A DNA stretch of 64,000 nt, from contig JANFFA010000001.1 of NCBI GenBank assembly GCA_030848925.1, positions 1,116,001 to 1,180,000 on the forward strand. The letters are read 5' to 3'. The first letter of the stretch is position 1; each line of letters opens with the position of its first letter. The notes under the pieces were generated by a model. The model made no database searches. It saw nothing but the letters and a program-made list of their open reading frames with translations, and was not told the DNA's origin. Shown here in pieces: positions 45,099 through 53,042 of the stretch. A program made the translations under genes and the position numbers. Origin of the DNA: Rhodalgimonas zhirmunskyi. Lineage in GTDB: Bacteria > Pseudomonadota > Alphaproteobacteria > Rhodobacterales > Rhodobacteraceae.

Positions 45099-45818
45099 AT
45101 GCCGACCACCACACAGAAATCCGCCTTCTGGAAAGGCTTTGCCGCGGGCGCGCCGTTTGTCATCGTCGTGGTGCCGTTTGCCATGCTGTTCGGCGTGGTG
45201 GCGACCGAGGCGGGCCTTGATATATTCGAGACGTTCGCCTTTTCCACGGTGGTCATCGCCGGGGCGGCACAGTTCACGGCGCTGCAACTGATGCAGGATC
45301 ACGCGCCGGTCTGGGTGGTCCTGATATCGGCACTGGCGGTGAATTTGCGGCTGGTGATGTATTCCGCTTCGCTCACGCCGCATCTTGGGGCGCTGCCGGT
45401 GTGGCGGCGGTTGTTCGTGGCCTATCTGATCGTCGATCAAAGCTATGCCTGCTCGGTCGCGGCCTATGAGAAATCGCCGCAGTGGCCGCTGATGACGAAA
45501 CTTGCGTTTTTCATGGGCACCTGCACGCCGGTTCTGCCGCTGTGGATCGCCGGATCGGTGGCCGGGGCGTTGCTGGGGCAATCGATCCCGCCGGAATTCG
45601 CGCTGGATTTCGCCGTGCCGATCACCTTTCTGGCCATGCTGGCGCCGATGCTGCGCACGATGGCGCATATGGTGGCCGCCGTTACCGCCGTGGTGCTGGC
45701 GCTGGCCTTTGCCGGGCTTCCTTTCAACCTTGGCCTCCTGCTTGCCGGGCTGGGCGGGATGATCGCGGGGGCCGAGGTTGAGCGGCGCGTGACGCGGCTG
45801 GAGGTGCCGGCGCAATGA
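45099..45818 (+). CDS. azlC: AzlC family branched-chain amino acid permease subunit
   Basis: 239 residues, polytopic. AzlC motifs: FWKGFAAGAPFVIVVVPFAMLFGVVATEAGLD, FSTVVIAGAAQFTALQLM, AVNLRLVMYSASLTPHL and YLIVDQSYA. AzlCD pairs export branched-chain amino acids or related compounds. The start is ATG at 45099 (GTG at 45096 alternative); its stop overlaps the azlD start (ATGA). Confidence 0.92.
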   Translation: MPTTTQKSAFWKGFAAGAPFVIVVVPFAMLFGVVATEAGLDIFETFAFSTVVIAGAAQFTALQLMQDHAPVWVVLISALAVNLRLVMYSASLTPHLGALPVWRRLFVAYLIVDQSYACSVAAYEKSPQWPLMTKLAFFMGTCTPVLPLWIAGSVAGALLGQSIPPEFALDFAVPITFLAMLAPMLRTMAHMVAAVTAVVLALAFAGLPFNLGLLLAGLGGMIAGAEVERRVTRLEVPAQ

Positions 45819-46153
45819 GCAGCGATGTGACACAAGACTATTCGATCTGGTTGGTGATCGTTGGTTTGGGCGCGGGCAGCTTTGCGCTGCGCTATCTTTT
45901 CCTTGGGGTGATCGGCAGTCGGCCGATGCCCGCATGGGTGCTGAGGCACCTGCGCTATACGGCGGTGGCGATCATCCCGGCGCTGGTGGCGCCGATGGTG
46001 GTCTGGCCGGCGGCGACCGGTGGCGCGCCCGACCCTGCGCGTATGGCGGCCGCGGCGGTGACGCTGGCTGTGGGGCTGATCAGCCGCAACGTGATCGCCT
46101 CGATCCTTGCGGGGGCGATCACGCTTTACGGCGTTCTTTACCTGCTGGGCTAG
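45815..46153 (+). CDS. azlD: AzlD family partner protein
   Basis: 112 residues with three or four hydrophobic segments; AGSFALRYLFLGVIGSRPMPAWVLRHLRYTAVAIIPALVAP is the family core. Partner of AzlC in a two-component exporter. It overlaps azlC by 4 nt, and its stop overlaps that of the convergent lipoprotein gene by 4 nt. Confidence 0.9.
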   Translation: MSSDVTQDYSIWLVIVGLGAGSFALRYLFLGVIGSRPMPAWVLRHLRYTAVAIIPALVAPMVVWPAATGGAPDPARMAAAAVTLAVGLISRNVIASILAGAITLYGVLYLLG

Positions 46154-46782
46154 CCGCCTTTGGCGGCCTGTTGCGCGGCGAAGCGGACAGGGTCCCATTC
46201 TTCCAGAACCTTGGAATTGTCGTCGCTGTCATACTCACGCATCACGCGGGTGCGCACGCCGGGAATCTTGGCGAACTGCTTTTGCAGCTTCACCGGGTAC
46301 ATCACCGGGCGGATGCTTTCAAAACCGGGAAGCTTGCTCAGGATGACACTTGTGGAATTGCTGCAATAGGCATTCATCACCGGGCCATAACTCTGGGCCA
46401 GCTTGAACGCCATTTCCGCCACTTCGGGCGAAACATCGACCTCCTGAATCACCACGTGCCACGTTTTGCGCGCGTGATAGCGGGTATAGCCATCGGCCAC
46501 GGCAGGCGTGATGCCATAGAGAAGATCGTTCCGCTCGGGGATCGAATCGTGTTGGAAACTGCCCGAAGGATCCCAGATCACCCGTTGCGAGGCATTGATC
46601 ATCAGCGAGGTATGCCCCCCCGCGCCGGTTTCGTTGCTGACCATGGTCAGCAGGGTCAGGCGCGGCGGGCCGGGATGGTGATAGGCCGCGCGGCGGATCG
46701 CCTCGTCCGGGGCCCAGACAGCATCGGCGGCGCACCCGGCCAGCGCCAGCATCGCCAGCATCAAAAGAAATACTCGTCTCAT
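46150..46782 (-). CDS. Lipoprotein resembling permuted papain-like (NlpC/P60-type) amidases
   Basis: 210 residues. Lipobox LALAGC with acylation Cys17 predicts a lipoprotein. The mature part has GAGGHTSLMI (His57) early and NAYCSNSTSVIL (Cys140) later: a His-before-Cys order, as in circularly permuted papain-like enzymes (YiiX/LRAT-like). WDPSGSFQHDSIPERNDLLYG is also notable. The family link is my inference from the pattern; function untested. ATG at 46782; GTG at 46788 alternative. Confidence 0.7.
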   Translation of the reverse strand: MRRVFLLMLAMLALAGCAADAVWAPDEAIRRAAYHHPGPPRLTLLTMVSNETGAGGHTSLMINASQRVIWDPSGSFQHDSIPERNDLLYGITPAVADGYTRYHARKTWHVVIQEVDVSPEVAEMAFKLAQSYGPVMNAYCSNSTSVILSKLPGFESIRPVMYPVKLQKQFAKIPGVRTRVMREYDSDDNSKVLEEWDPVRFAAQQAAKGG

Positions 46783-46850
46783 GCGCACACATCCCCCCGG
46801 GGCGGGCTCGGTGCCTTTACTTGACGCAAAGGCCAATCCTTTGTCGGCCT

Positions 46851-46871
46851 GCGGGCGCGCCATGCGCCCGC
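46851..46871 (-). terminator. Hairpin downstream of oxidase subunit IV gene
   Basis: GCGGGCGC / GCGCCCGC arms with a 5-nt loop, 39 bp after the stop of the subunit IV gene on the minus strand. No U tract. Confidence 0.4.
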
Positions 46872-46909
46872 TGTTGCACCCACCGCCGCGAGGCGAGGGC
46901 GCAAAATGA

Positions 46910-47044
46910 TCAGCCGTTAACCAAAGCGATGAACAGCAGCAGCGCGATGATGGCAATCGTCGTGCGCACCATCAGCTTGATAAAGCCTTCGAAAGTCTTT
47001 TCTTGAACAGCGATGTCCATTTCGCCGTACTTGTGATCGCTCAT
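46910..47044 (-). CDS. aa3-type cytochrome c oxidase subunit IV
   Basis: 44 residues: MSDHKYGEMDIAVQEKTFEGF followed by one transmembrane helix (MVRTTIAIIALLLFIALV). Matches the small bacterial aa3 oxidase subunit IV (COX4_pro_2) of Paracoccus and Rhodobacter, a single-helix subunit of the high-oxygen terminal oxidase. The other oxidase subunits are not in the window. An FNR-type site lies 27 bp upstream, pointing to oxygen control. Confidence 0.88.
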   Translation of the reverse strand: MSDHKYGEMDIAVQEKTFEGFIKLMVRTTIAIIALLLFIALVNG

Positions 47045-47071
47045 TTTTCGCGCTCCGGTCCTTGGAAGTGT

Positions 47072-47085
47072 TTGATCTGGATCAA
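47072..47085 (-). promoter_or_regulatory. FNR/FnrL-type binding site
   Basis: TTGATCTGGATCAA: perfect match to TTGAT-N4-ATCAA, the binding site of FNR-family regulators. It lies 27 bp upstream of the start codon of the aa3 oxidase subunit IV gene, within the 74-bp gap after the DUF6173-type gene. At that distance it would overlap the core promoter and most likely repress under low oxygen. Confidence 0.75.
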
Positions 47086-47118
47086 TAAGCGATTCCGCAG
47101 GCCCTGTCACCCATCACA

Positions 47119-47610
47119 TTACGATTTCGAAGCGTCCTTCGCCGCATCCTTCTTGGCATCGCGATCAAAGGCCTGTGCCAGCCTGAAACCGATCCGCTTA
47201 GGCGCTTCTTCGGGGGCCGAAAGCGCCGGTAGTGCGCGCAGCACGACCGAGAGTTGCGTCACATGCTGGATAAGCTGCGTTTTCAGGCCGGATTCGTCGC
47301 TGCCATAGAACGTGACGATATCGGGATCGAAAAACCCGATGCCTTCGATGCGGATGACCCCGGCCTCGCCCCCGGCGAAACCGACCGCGATTTCCTGATT
47401 GTTATCAAGCTGTTCTTCGAAGTTCTGAATGTAGAGGATAAGGCGTTCATAGGCCCATTCCGCCGGGCTTTTCTCGGCCATCGGGGTTTGGGTCATCTCT
47501 TCGGGGATGTCACTGCAATCGGCTGTCCCCGGCTCGGCGTGCACCTCGCGGCGGCGCGGCATGGCGGCGCGTTCGTGAGCCTCGGCTGTGGTTTCGATCT
47601 TGTCATCCAT
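47119..47610 (-). CDS. DUF6173-type conserved protein
   Basis: 163 residues. Conserved core SPAEWAYERLILYIQNFEEQLDNNQEIAV and GIGFFDPDIVTFYGSDESGLKTQLIQHVTQLSVVL; fits DUF6173 from memory. No signal or membrane segment, acidic N-terminus and Lys/Ala-rich tail (DAKKDAAKDASKS). Function unknown. It is 21 bp downstream of the MBL-fold gene, so it may be the third gene of that unit. Confidence 0.75.
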   Translation of the reverse strand: MDDKIETTAEAHERAAMPRRREVHAEPGTADCSDIPEEMTQTPMAEKSPAEWAYERLILYIQNFEEQLDNNQEIAVGFAGGEAGVIRIEGIGFFDPDIVTFYGSDESGLKTQLIQHVTQLSVVLRALPALSAPEEAPKRIGFRLAQAFDRDAKKDAAKDASKS

Positions 47611-47631
47611 GGCGATGATCCTAGCGCGGCC

Positions 47632-48681
47632 TCAGACCGCGCGCCAGAGCCACGCCCCATCGTCACGCTTTTCGCGGGTAACGCGCCCCCTGTGCAGAAG
47701 GTAGTTCAGATGCGCGATGGTTTCGACCAGCGCCATGCCGTAGATGCCCTCGTCCACCCGGCGCTTGAACAGTGGCGGGAAACATTCGGTCGCCACCTTC
47801 GGCTCAGCAAGGTGCTTTTCCAAGCGGCGCAGCGCGCTTTCGTGGTTTTCAATCAACTGGTGCAGGCGCAGCGGCATCCCCGTGAAGGGCAGCTTGTGGC
47901 CCGAAAGAACCAGTTGGTCTTCGCGCGCGTGTTCGGCCAGCGCGGCGCAGCTTTCCAGCCATTCGGCCAGCGGATCGGCATCGGGTTCGGCCGGATAGAC
48001 ACCGATATTGGGGCTGATCGAGCTGATCACCTGATCGCCCGCCAGCACGAGGTTGTCATCACGGCTCCAGAAGGTCAGGTGCTCGGGCGCGTGGCCATTG
48101 CCGGTGCGCACATCCCAGGTGCGGCCCGCCGCGTGCAGCGTGTCGCCGTCTTTGAGCCGGGTGAAGCCCACCGGCAGCGGCGCACAGATGTCGGCGAAAT
48201 TGAAGGGCCGCTCGCTGAGGCGCTTTTCAAGGATCTCGGGCGCCATCCCGGCGGCTTTCCAATAGGCGATCGACTCGTCGCTGTGTGTATCCTCCTTGTC
48301 GAGGATCAGCATCCGCGCCATCAAATAAGCAGTGCGCGAGGTGTAGAGCGCAGCCCCCCGCGCCATAAACCAACCGATCATGCCGACATGATCGGGGTGA
48401 TGGTGGGTCAGGATCACCCGGCCCACCGGCTTGCCCTTCAAAGGCCCGGCCAGCAGCGTTTCCCACATCTCGACTGAGCGTTTGGAATGAACGCCGGTAT
48501 CGACAATGCTCCAGTGATCGCCCTCGTCAAGCGCGTAGCAATTGACGTGATCAAGCGCCATCGGTAGCGGCAGGCGCAGCCAAAGGACCCCCTCGGCCAC
48601 CTCGATCGCTTCGCCCGGTGCGGGCGGCTCTTCCCATGGATAGTCGAGGCGGACGGGCGAACTTTCTGCTGCGCCGTCCAT
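47632..48681 (-). CDS. MBL-fold metallo-hydrolase
   Basis: 349 residues. Metallo-beta-lactamase motif VILTHHHPDHVGMIGWF (H-x-H-x-D-H), VRTGNGHAPEHLTFW, LVLAGDQVIS and LVLSGHKLPF metal ligands in order. The family includes glyoxalase II-type thioesterases and others; the C-terminal extra domain (LHQLIENHESALRRLEKHL) is typical of the group with a winged-helix tail. Its start and the upstream acyl-CoA dehydrogenase stop share one base (TGATG), so translation is coupled, which suggests a step in acyl-CoA or thioester breakdown. Confidence 0.85.
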   Translation of the reverse strand: MDGAAESSPVRLDYPWEEPPAPGEAIEVAEGVLWLRLPLPMALDHVNCYALDEGDHWSIVDTGVHSKRSVEMWETLLAGPLKGKPVGRVILTHHHPDHVGMIGWFMARGAALYTSRTAYLMARMLILDKEDTHSDESIAYWKAAGMAPEILEKRLSERPFNFADICAPLPVGFTRLKDGDTLHAAGRTWDVRTGNGHAPEHLTFWSRDDNLVLAGDQVISSISPNIGVYPAEPDADPLAEWLESCAALAEHAREDQLVLSGHKLPFTGMPLRLHQLIENHESALRRLEKHLAEPKVATECFPPLFKRRVDEGIYGMALVETIAHLNYLLHRGRVTREKRDDGAWLWRAV

Positions 48682-50399
48682 CACGCGCTCAGATCTTTGG
48701 CGCTGAGCGCATAGACATCCTCGGCCCCGGCCATGGCATAGGCGAGGTTTGATGCGTGATCGGGCAGAAGGCGGTTGATGTAGAAGCGCGCCAGCTTGGT
48801 GCGCGGGCCGTTGCCCTCTTCGGCGCAGGCGGCCTTGAGGTGGAAATGCGCGCCCAGAACACGGCCCCACGCCATGAGATACGGCACGGAGCCTGCGAAA
48901 CGTTCGTTCAGGTCCTTCTGGTTCAGCATCCACTCGGTGGCTTCGCAGAGGTTTTCACGGGCGTTCCACACCGCTTCGGCCATGCGCGGCTGTTTTGCGC
49001 GGGCCGCTTCGGCGTGGCGCTCGATCTCTTCAAGGATGGCGCAGGCGGCGTCGCCCCCATCCATCAACTTGCGCGCGACAAGGTCCATCGACTGGATGCC
49101 GTTGGTGCCCTCGTAGATCGCCGTGATCCGCACATCGCGCGAGAATTGCGCCGCGCCGGTTTCCTCGATGAAGCCCATACCGCCGTGAATCTGCACGCCC
49201 ATCTCGGACACTTTCATGCCGGTTTCCGAGCCGAACGCCTTGGCGATCGGGGTCAGGAAAGCGCCGCGCGCGATCCAGTCCTTGTCGCCGGTGGCGTTGC
49301 CCATGTCGATCGCCACAGCGCAGGACAGAGCGATCGCGCGTGCGGCGAACACCTCGCTGCGCATTTCGGCCAGCATCCGGCGCACATCGGCGTGATCGAT
49401 GATCGCGCCGTCGCCATCGCCCACAGGGGTGCGGCCCTGCTTACGCTCCATCGCGTAGTCCAGCGCCTTCTGATAGGCCGCTTCGGCCACGCCGACGCCT
49501 TGCACGCCGACCATCAGGCGCGCGTTGTTCATCATCGTGAACATCGCCGCCATACCGCCGTGCTTTTCACCAACGAGCCAGCCCTTGGCGCCGTCGAATT
49601 CCATCACTGCCGTCGGGCTGCCATGGATGCCCATCTTGTGCTCAAGGCTGACCACCCGCAGGCTGTTGGCCTCACCAGGGTTGCCGTTGTCGTCGGGCAG
49701 GTATTTCGGCACCATGAACAGGCTGATGCCCTTGGTGCCGGGCTTGCCATCGGGCAGGCGCGCCAGAACGAGGTGACAGACGTTGTTGATGAAATCGCCA
49801 TCGCCCCAAGTGATATAGATCTTCTGGCCCGATACGGCATAGGTGCCGTCGCCGTTGGGTTCCGCCTTGGAGCGCAACGCACCCACGTCCGAACCGGCAT
49901 GCGGTTCGGTCAGGTTCATCGTGCCGGTCCACTCACCCGACATCAGCTTGGGCAGGTAGAGGTCCTTGAGTTCGTCGCTGGCGTGATGTTCCAGCGCCTC
50001 GATCTGGCCTTGGGTCAGCAGCGGGTTCAGTTGGAGCGCGATACACGCGCCCGACATCATGTCGTTCACCGCCGCGGCGACCGTCATCGGCAGGCCCATG
50101 CCGCCATAGTGCGGATCGCCCGAGATCGACACCCATCCACCTTCGGCAATCGCGCTGAAGGCGTCGGCATAGCCCGGAGAGGTGCGCACGACGCCATTTT
50201 CCAGCCGCGCGCCTTCAAGATCGCCACCGCGGTTCAGCGGCGCGATCACATCATCGCAAAGCCGCCCCGCCTCGGTCAGGATGGCGGACACCATATCGCC
50301 GTCGGCCTCGGCAAATTTCTCGGATTGCAGAACTTGCTCGAAATCCACCACGTTGTTGAGAACATAGCTGAAATCGGCGACGGGCGAACGATATGGCAT
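48681..50399 (-). CDS. Acyl-CoA dehydrogenase with long C-terminal domain (DmdC-like)
   Basis: 572 residues, FAD enzyme. Visible motifs: TMNLTEPHAGSDVGAL, KIYITWGDGDFINNV, the substrate/FAD segment LEHKMGIHGSPTAVMEF, GGMGFIEETGAAQFSRDVRITAIYEGTNGIQSMDLVARKL, with the catalytic Glu in YEGTNG. The N-terminus MPYRSPVADFSYVLNNV and length fit the subgroup that includes DmdC (3-methylmercaptopropionyl-CoA dehydrogenase) of marine roseobacters, but several paralogues share these features and the substrate is open. Electrons would pass to ETF and ETF-QO. Coupled to the MBL gene. Confidence 0.88.
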   Translation of the reverse strand: MPYRSPVADFSYVLNNVVDFEQVLQSEKFAEADGDMVSAILTEAGRLCDDVIAPLNRGGDLEGARLENGVVRTSPGYADAFSAIAEGGWVSISGDPHYGGMGLPMTVAAAVNDMMSGACIALQLNPLLTQGQIEALEHHASDELKDLYLPKLMSGEWTGTMNLTEPHAGSDVGALRSKAEPNGDGTYAVSGQKIYITWGDGDFINNVCHLVLARLPDGKPGTKGISLFMVPKYLPDDNGNPGEANSLRVVSLEHKMGIHGSPTAVMEFDGAKGWLVGEKHGGMAAMFTMMNNARLMVGVQGVGVAEAAYQKALDYAMERKQGRTPVGDGDGAIIDHADVRRMLAEMRSEVFAARAIALSCAVAIDMGNATGDKDWIARGAFLTPIAKAFGSETGMKVSEMGVQIHGGMGFIEETGAAQFSRDVRITAIYEGTNGIQSMDLVARKLMDGGDAACAILEEIERHAEAARAKQPRMAEAVWNARENLCEATEWMLNQKDLNERFAGSVPYLMAWGRVLGAHFHLKAACAEEGNGPRTKLARFYINRLLPDHASNLAYAMAGAEDVYALSAKDLSA

Positions 50400-50521
50400 G
50401 ACAACCTCCCTTGGCATATGCCCGTGTTTGCAGTCTTGGCATCGGGCGGGGCCACTTGTATGCAGACCCTCAAGCCAAGGTAAAGCCCCACCGCCACGGG
50501 GCCTAGGAAAACATTACGTCA

Positions 50522-51475
50522 ATGTGTGCCATCGCGAAGACAGACCTTCTGCCGCCTGATGCCGATGGCATCGCCCGCGCCTGCGCCTACTTGCGCGACG
50601 GCGGGCTGGTGGCGATGCCGACCGAGACGGTCTATGGCCTTGCCGCAGATGCGCGCAATGATCGCGCGGTGGCGCGGATATTCGAGGCCAAGGGGCGGCC
50701 GCGTTTCAACCCGCTGATCGTGCATGTCACCGGCATTAAGGCCGCACAGCAGTGGGTCGAGTGGTCAGAGGCGGCGGATCGGCTGGCCGGGGCGTTCTGG
50801 CCCGGGCCGCTGACGTTGGTGTTGCCGCTCAAACCCGATACCGGCCTGTCGCCGCTTGTCACCGCTGGGCTGGAAACGCTGGCCGTGCGCGCACCGGCCC
50901 ATCCGCTGGCGCGTGCATTGCTGGAGGCGTTCGACGGGCCGCTGGCGGCACCTTCGGCCAACCCGTCGGGCCGGATCAGCCCGACAACCCCCACCCATGT
51001 AATGGCTGGCCTTGGCGGGCGGATCGAGGCGGTGCTGGATGGCGGCGCATGTGGCGTGGGCGTGGAAAGCACCATCGTCGGGCTGTTCGAGCGCCCTACC
51101 CTTCTGCGCCCCGGCGGCCTTCCTCTTGAGGCGCTGGAGGCAGCACTTGGCGCGCCGCTGGCCATGCATGAGGCTGGCGATGGGATTTCCGCCCCCGGGC
51201 AGTTGCAATCGCATTACGCACCGGGCGCGACCGTGCGGCTTAACGCGCACGAAAAACGCGCGGGCGAGAAGTTGTTGGGGTTTGGTCCGGTGGCGGGGGC
51301 CGATCTGAACCTGTCGCCCGGGGGCGATCTGACCGAAGCCGCGGCGAACCTGTTTGCCATGTTGCATGCGATTGACGACGGGGTCAGCCCGATTGCCGTG
51401 TCGCCAGTGCCCGATCACGGGCTGGGCCGGGCGATCAACGACCGGCTGAGGCGCGCCGCCGCGCCAAGGGGTTAG
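50522..51475 (+). CDS. tsaC: L-threonylcarbamoyladenylate synthase, Sua5-type
   Basis: Makes threonylcarbamoyl-AMP for t6A37 of ANN-reading tRNAs. 317 residues; the YrdC domain shows GGLVAMPTETVYGLAADA, FEAKGRPRFNPLIVHV, FWPGPLTLVLPL and APSANPSGRISPTTPTHV; the additional C-terminal Sua5 domain is present (APGQLQSHYAPGATVRL...). It stands alone in front of the algH gene (convergent, 34-bp gap). Confidence 0.95.
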   Translation: MCAIAKTDLLPPDADGIARACAYLRDGGLVAMPTETVYGLAADARNDRAVARIFEAKGRPRFNPLIVHVTGIKAAQQWVEWSEAADRLAGAFWPGPLTLVLPLKPDTGLSPLVTAGLETLAVRAPAHPLARALLEAFDGPLAAPSANPSGRISPTTPTHVMAGLGGRIEAVLDGGACGVGVESTIVGLFERPTLLRPGGLPLEALEAALGAPLAMHEAGDGISAPGQLQSHYAPGATVRLNAHEKRAGEKLLGFGPVAGADLNLSPGGDLTEAAANLFAMLHAIDDGVSPIAVSPVPDHGLGRAINDRLRRAAAPRG

Positions 51476-51509
51476 TCGAGGTTAGGAATGAACCACACCG
51501 ATGCGGTGG

Positions 51510-52103
51510 TCAGGCGTGTCCTGCCGAGGCCGACAGCGTCAGCGCATCGACCCCCAGTGTTTTCAGCGCGGCTTCCCATTTGCCGACATCATCATCAGCA
51601 AAAACAAGCGCTTCGCTGGCATCACAGGTCAGCCAGCCATTGGCCATGATTTCTGACTCCAGCTGCCCCGGACCCCACCCGGCATAGCCCAGCGCCAGTA
51701 GGGCCTGATGCGGGCCTGCGCCCGTGGCCAGTGCTTCGAGCACGTCGAGCGTGGCTGTCATGGAAAACCGGTCGTCCACTTGCAGGCTCGAAATCTCGGA
51801 CTTGTAATCGGCGGAATGCAGGACAAATCCGCGCCCCGGCTCAACCGGGCCACCAAAATACACCCCCCGATCCCGCAGGCATATGCCGCCCGCCAGATCG
51901 AGTTGATCGACCAGATCGCGCAGGCGCAAATCTTCGGTGGGTTTGTTGACGATCAGGCCCATCGCGCCTTCGGGCGAATGGGCGCAGAGATAGACAACGC
52001 TATGCTCGAACCGCTCGTCACTCATGCCCGGCATTGCGATCAGAAGCTTGCCTGTCAGGTCGATCCGGTCGGTTTCGGTCACTGCATCGGTATCCTCGCT
52101 CAT
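51510..52103 (-). CDS. YqgE/AlgH family protein
   Basis: 197 residues. Family motifs: LTGKLLIAMPGMSDERFEHSVVYLCAHSPEGAMGLIVNKP, VYFGGPVEPGRGFVLHS, ALLALGYAGWGPGQLESEI, WL. The molecular role is unclear; in some bacteria it is linked to alginate regulation or to RNA. Typical length. Upstream of it and divergent is the DsbD-domain gene. Confidence 0.93.
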   Translation of the reverse strand: MSEDTDAVTETDRIDLTGKLLIAMPGMSDERFEHSVVYLCAHSPEGAMGLIVNKPTEDLRLRDLVDQLDLAGGICLRDRGVYFGGPVEPGRGFVLHSADYKSEISSLQVDDRFSMTATLDVLEALATGAGPHQALLALGYAGWGPGQLESEIMANGWLTCDASEALVFADDDVGKWEAALKTLGVDALTLSASAGHA

Positions 52104-52218
52104 GCGGGTAACATGCGCCTGCGCGGCGGGTTATTCAAGCGGTGCCATCCGGTATCGATGACGCACCCTCGCCACAATGTGAGTTCACATTACAGAGGCG
52201 GCTTGCGATGAGGGGCGT

Positions 52219-53025
52219 ATGAAACGCCCAACTCTCATCGCGCTCGCGCTGCTCGCCGCCCTGCCGCTTTCCGGCGCGGCCTTGGCCAACCCTTATGCTG
52301 ACGCGGTGCAAACCCGGATCATCCCCGGCTGGAAGCGGCCTGACGGCACACTGATGGCGGGGCTGGAACTGACGCTGGCGCCGGGTTGGAAAACCTATTG
52401 GCGCGCGCCGGGAGATGCGGGCATCCCGCCCAGTTTCGATTGGACCGCATCGGGCAATCTTTCGGGCGTGGCGATCGATTGGCCCACGCCCTATGTGTTC
52501 GATCAAAGCGGCATGCGCACCATTGGCTACAAGAACCAGGTGGTGTTGCCCATCGCCATCGCCCCACGCCGCGATGGCAAGCCCGTGCGCTTACACGGCA
52601 CGATCGATATCGGCATCTGCAAGGATGTCTGCGTGCCGGTGCGGATCGAAATTGAAGAAGACCTGACAGGCGACAGCACCCGCCCCGACCCGACAATCGC
52701 CGCAGCGCTGGCCTCGCGCCCGTTCTCGGCCCGTGAGGCCGGGTTGAAATCGACGGGCTGCACCATTGCGCCCGCCAAGGATGGCCTGACGCTGACGGCG
52801 GAATTCGCGCTACCCCCGACCGGCGGGCAGGAAATGGCCGTGGTCGAAACCGGCGATCCGATGGTCTGGGCCAGCGCGCCGAAGATCAGCCGCCAAGGCG
52901 GCAAGCTGGTGGCCGAGTTTGACCTGATGCATGCCTCGGGCGGGCCATTCGCGCTGGATCGCTCGGCCCTGCGCTTCACCATTCTGGGGGCCAAGCACGC
53001 GGTGGATATCAAGGGCTGCGACTAG
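52219..53025 (+). CDS. Exported protein with DsbD N-terminal-like domain
   Basis: 268 residues with a signal peptide (PTLIALALLAALPLSGAALA). The mature part contains the DsbD/ScsB-type beta domain: LAPGWKTYWRAPGDAGIPPSFDW, NQVVLPIAI, and GICKDVCVPV with two cysteines spaced as a redox pair (C-x3-C), then a second C-terminal domain. Such proteins accept electrons in periplasmic thiol reduction; here the transmembrane relay part is missing, so a partner would be needed. Confidence 0.85.
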   Translation: MKRPTLIALALLAALPLSGAALANPYADAVQTRIIPGWKRPDGTLMAGLELTLAPGWKTYWRAPGDAGIPPSFDWTASGNLSGVAIDWPTPYVFDQSGMRTIGYKNQVVLPIAIAPRRDGKPVRLHGTIDIGICKDVCVPVRIEIEEDLTGDSTRPDPTIAAALASRPFSAREAGLKSTGCTIAPAKDGLTLTAEFALPPTGGQEMAVVETGDPMVWASAPKISRQGGKLVAEFDLMHASGGPFALDRSALRFTILGAKHAVDIKGCD

Positions 53026-53042
53026 GCGCGCGCGCCTGAGCG

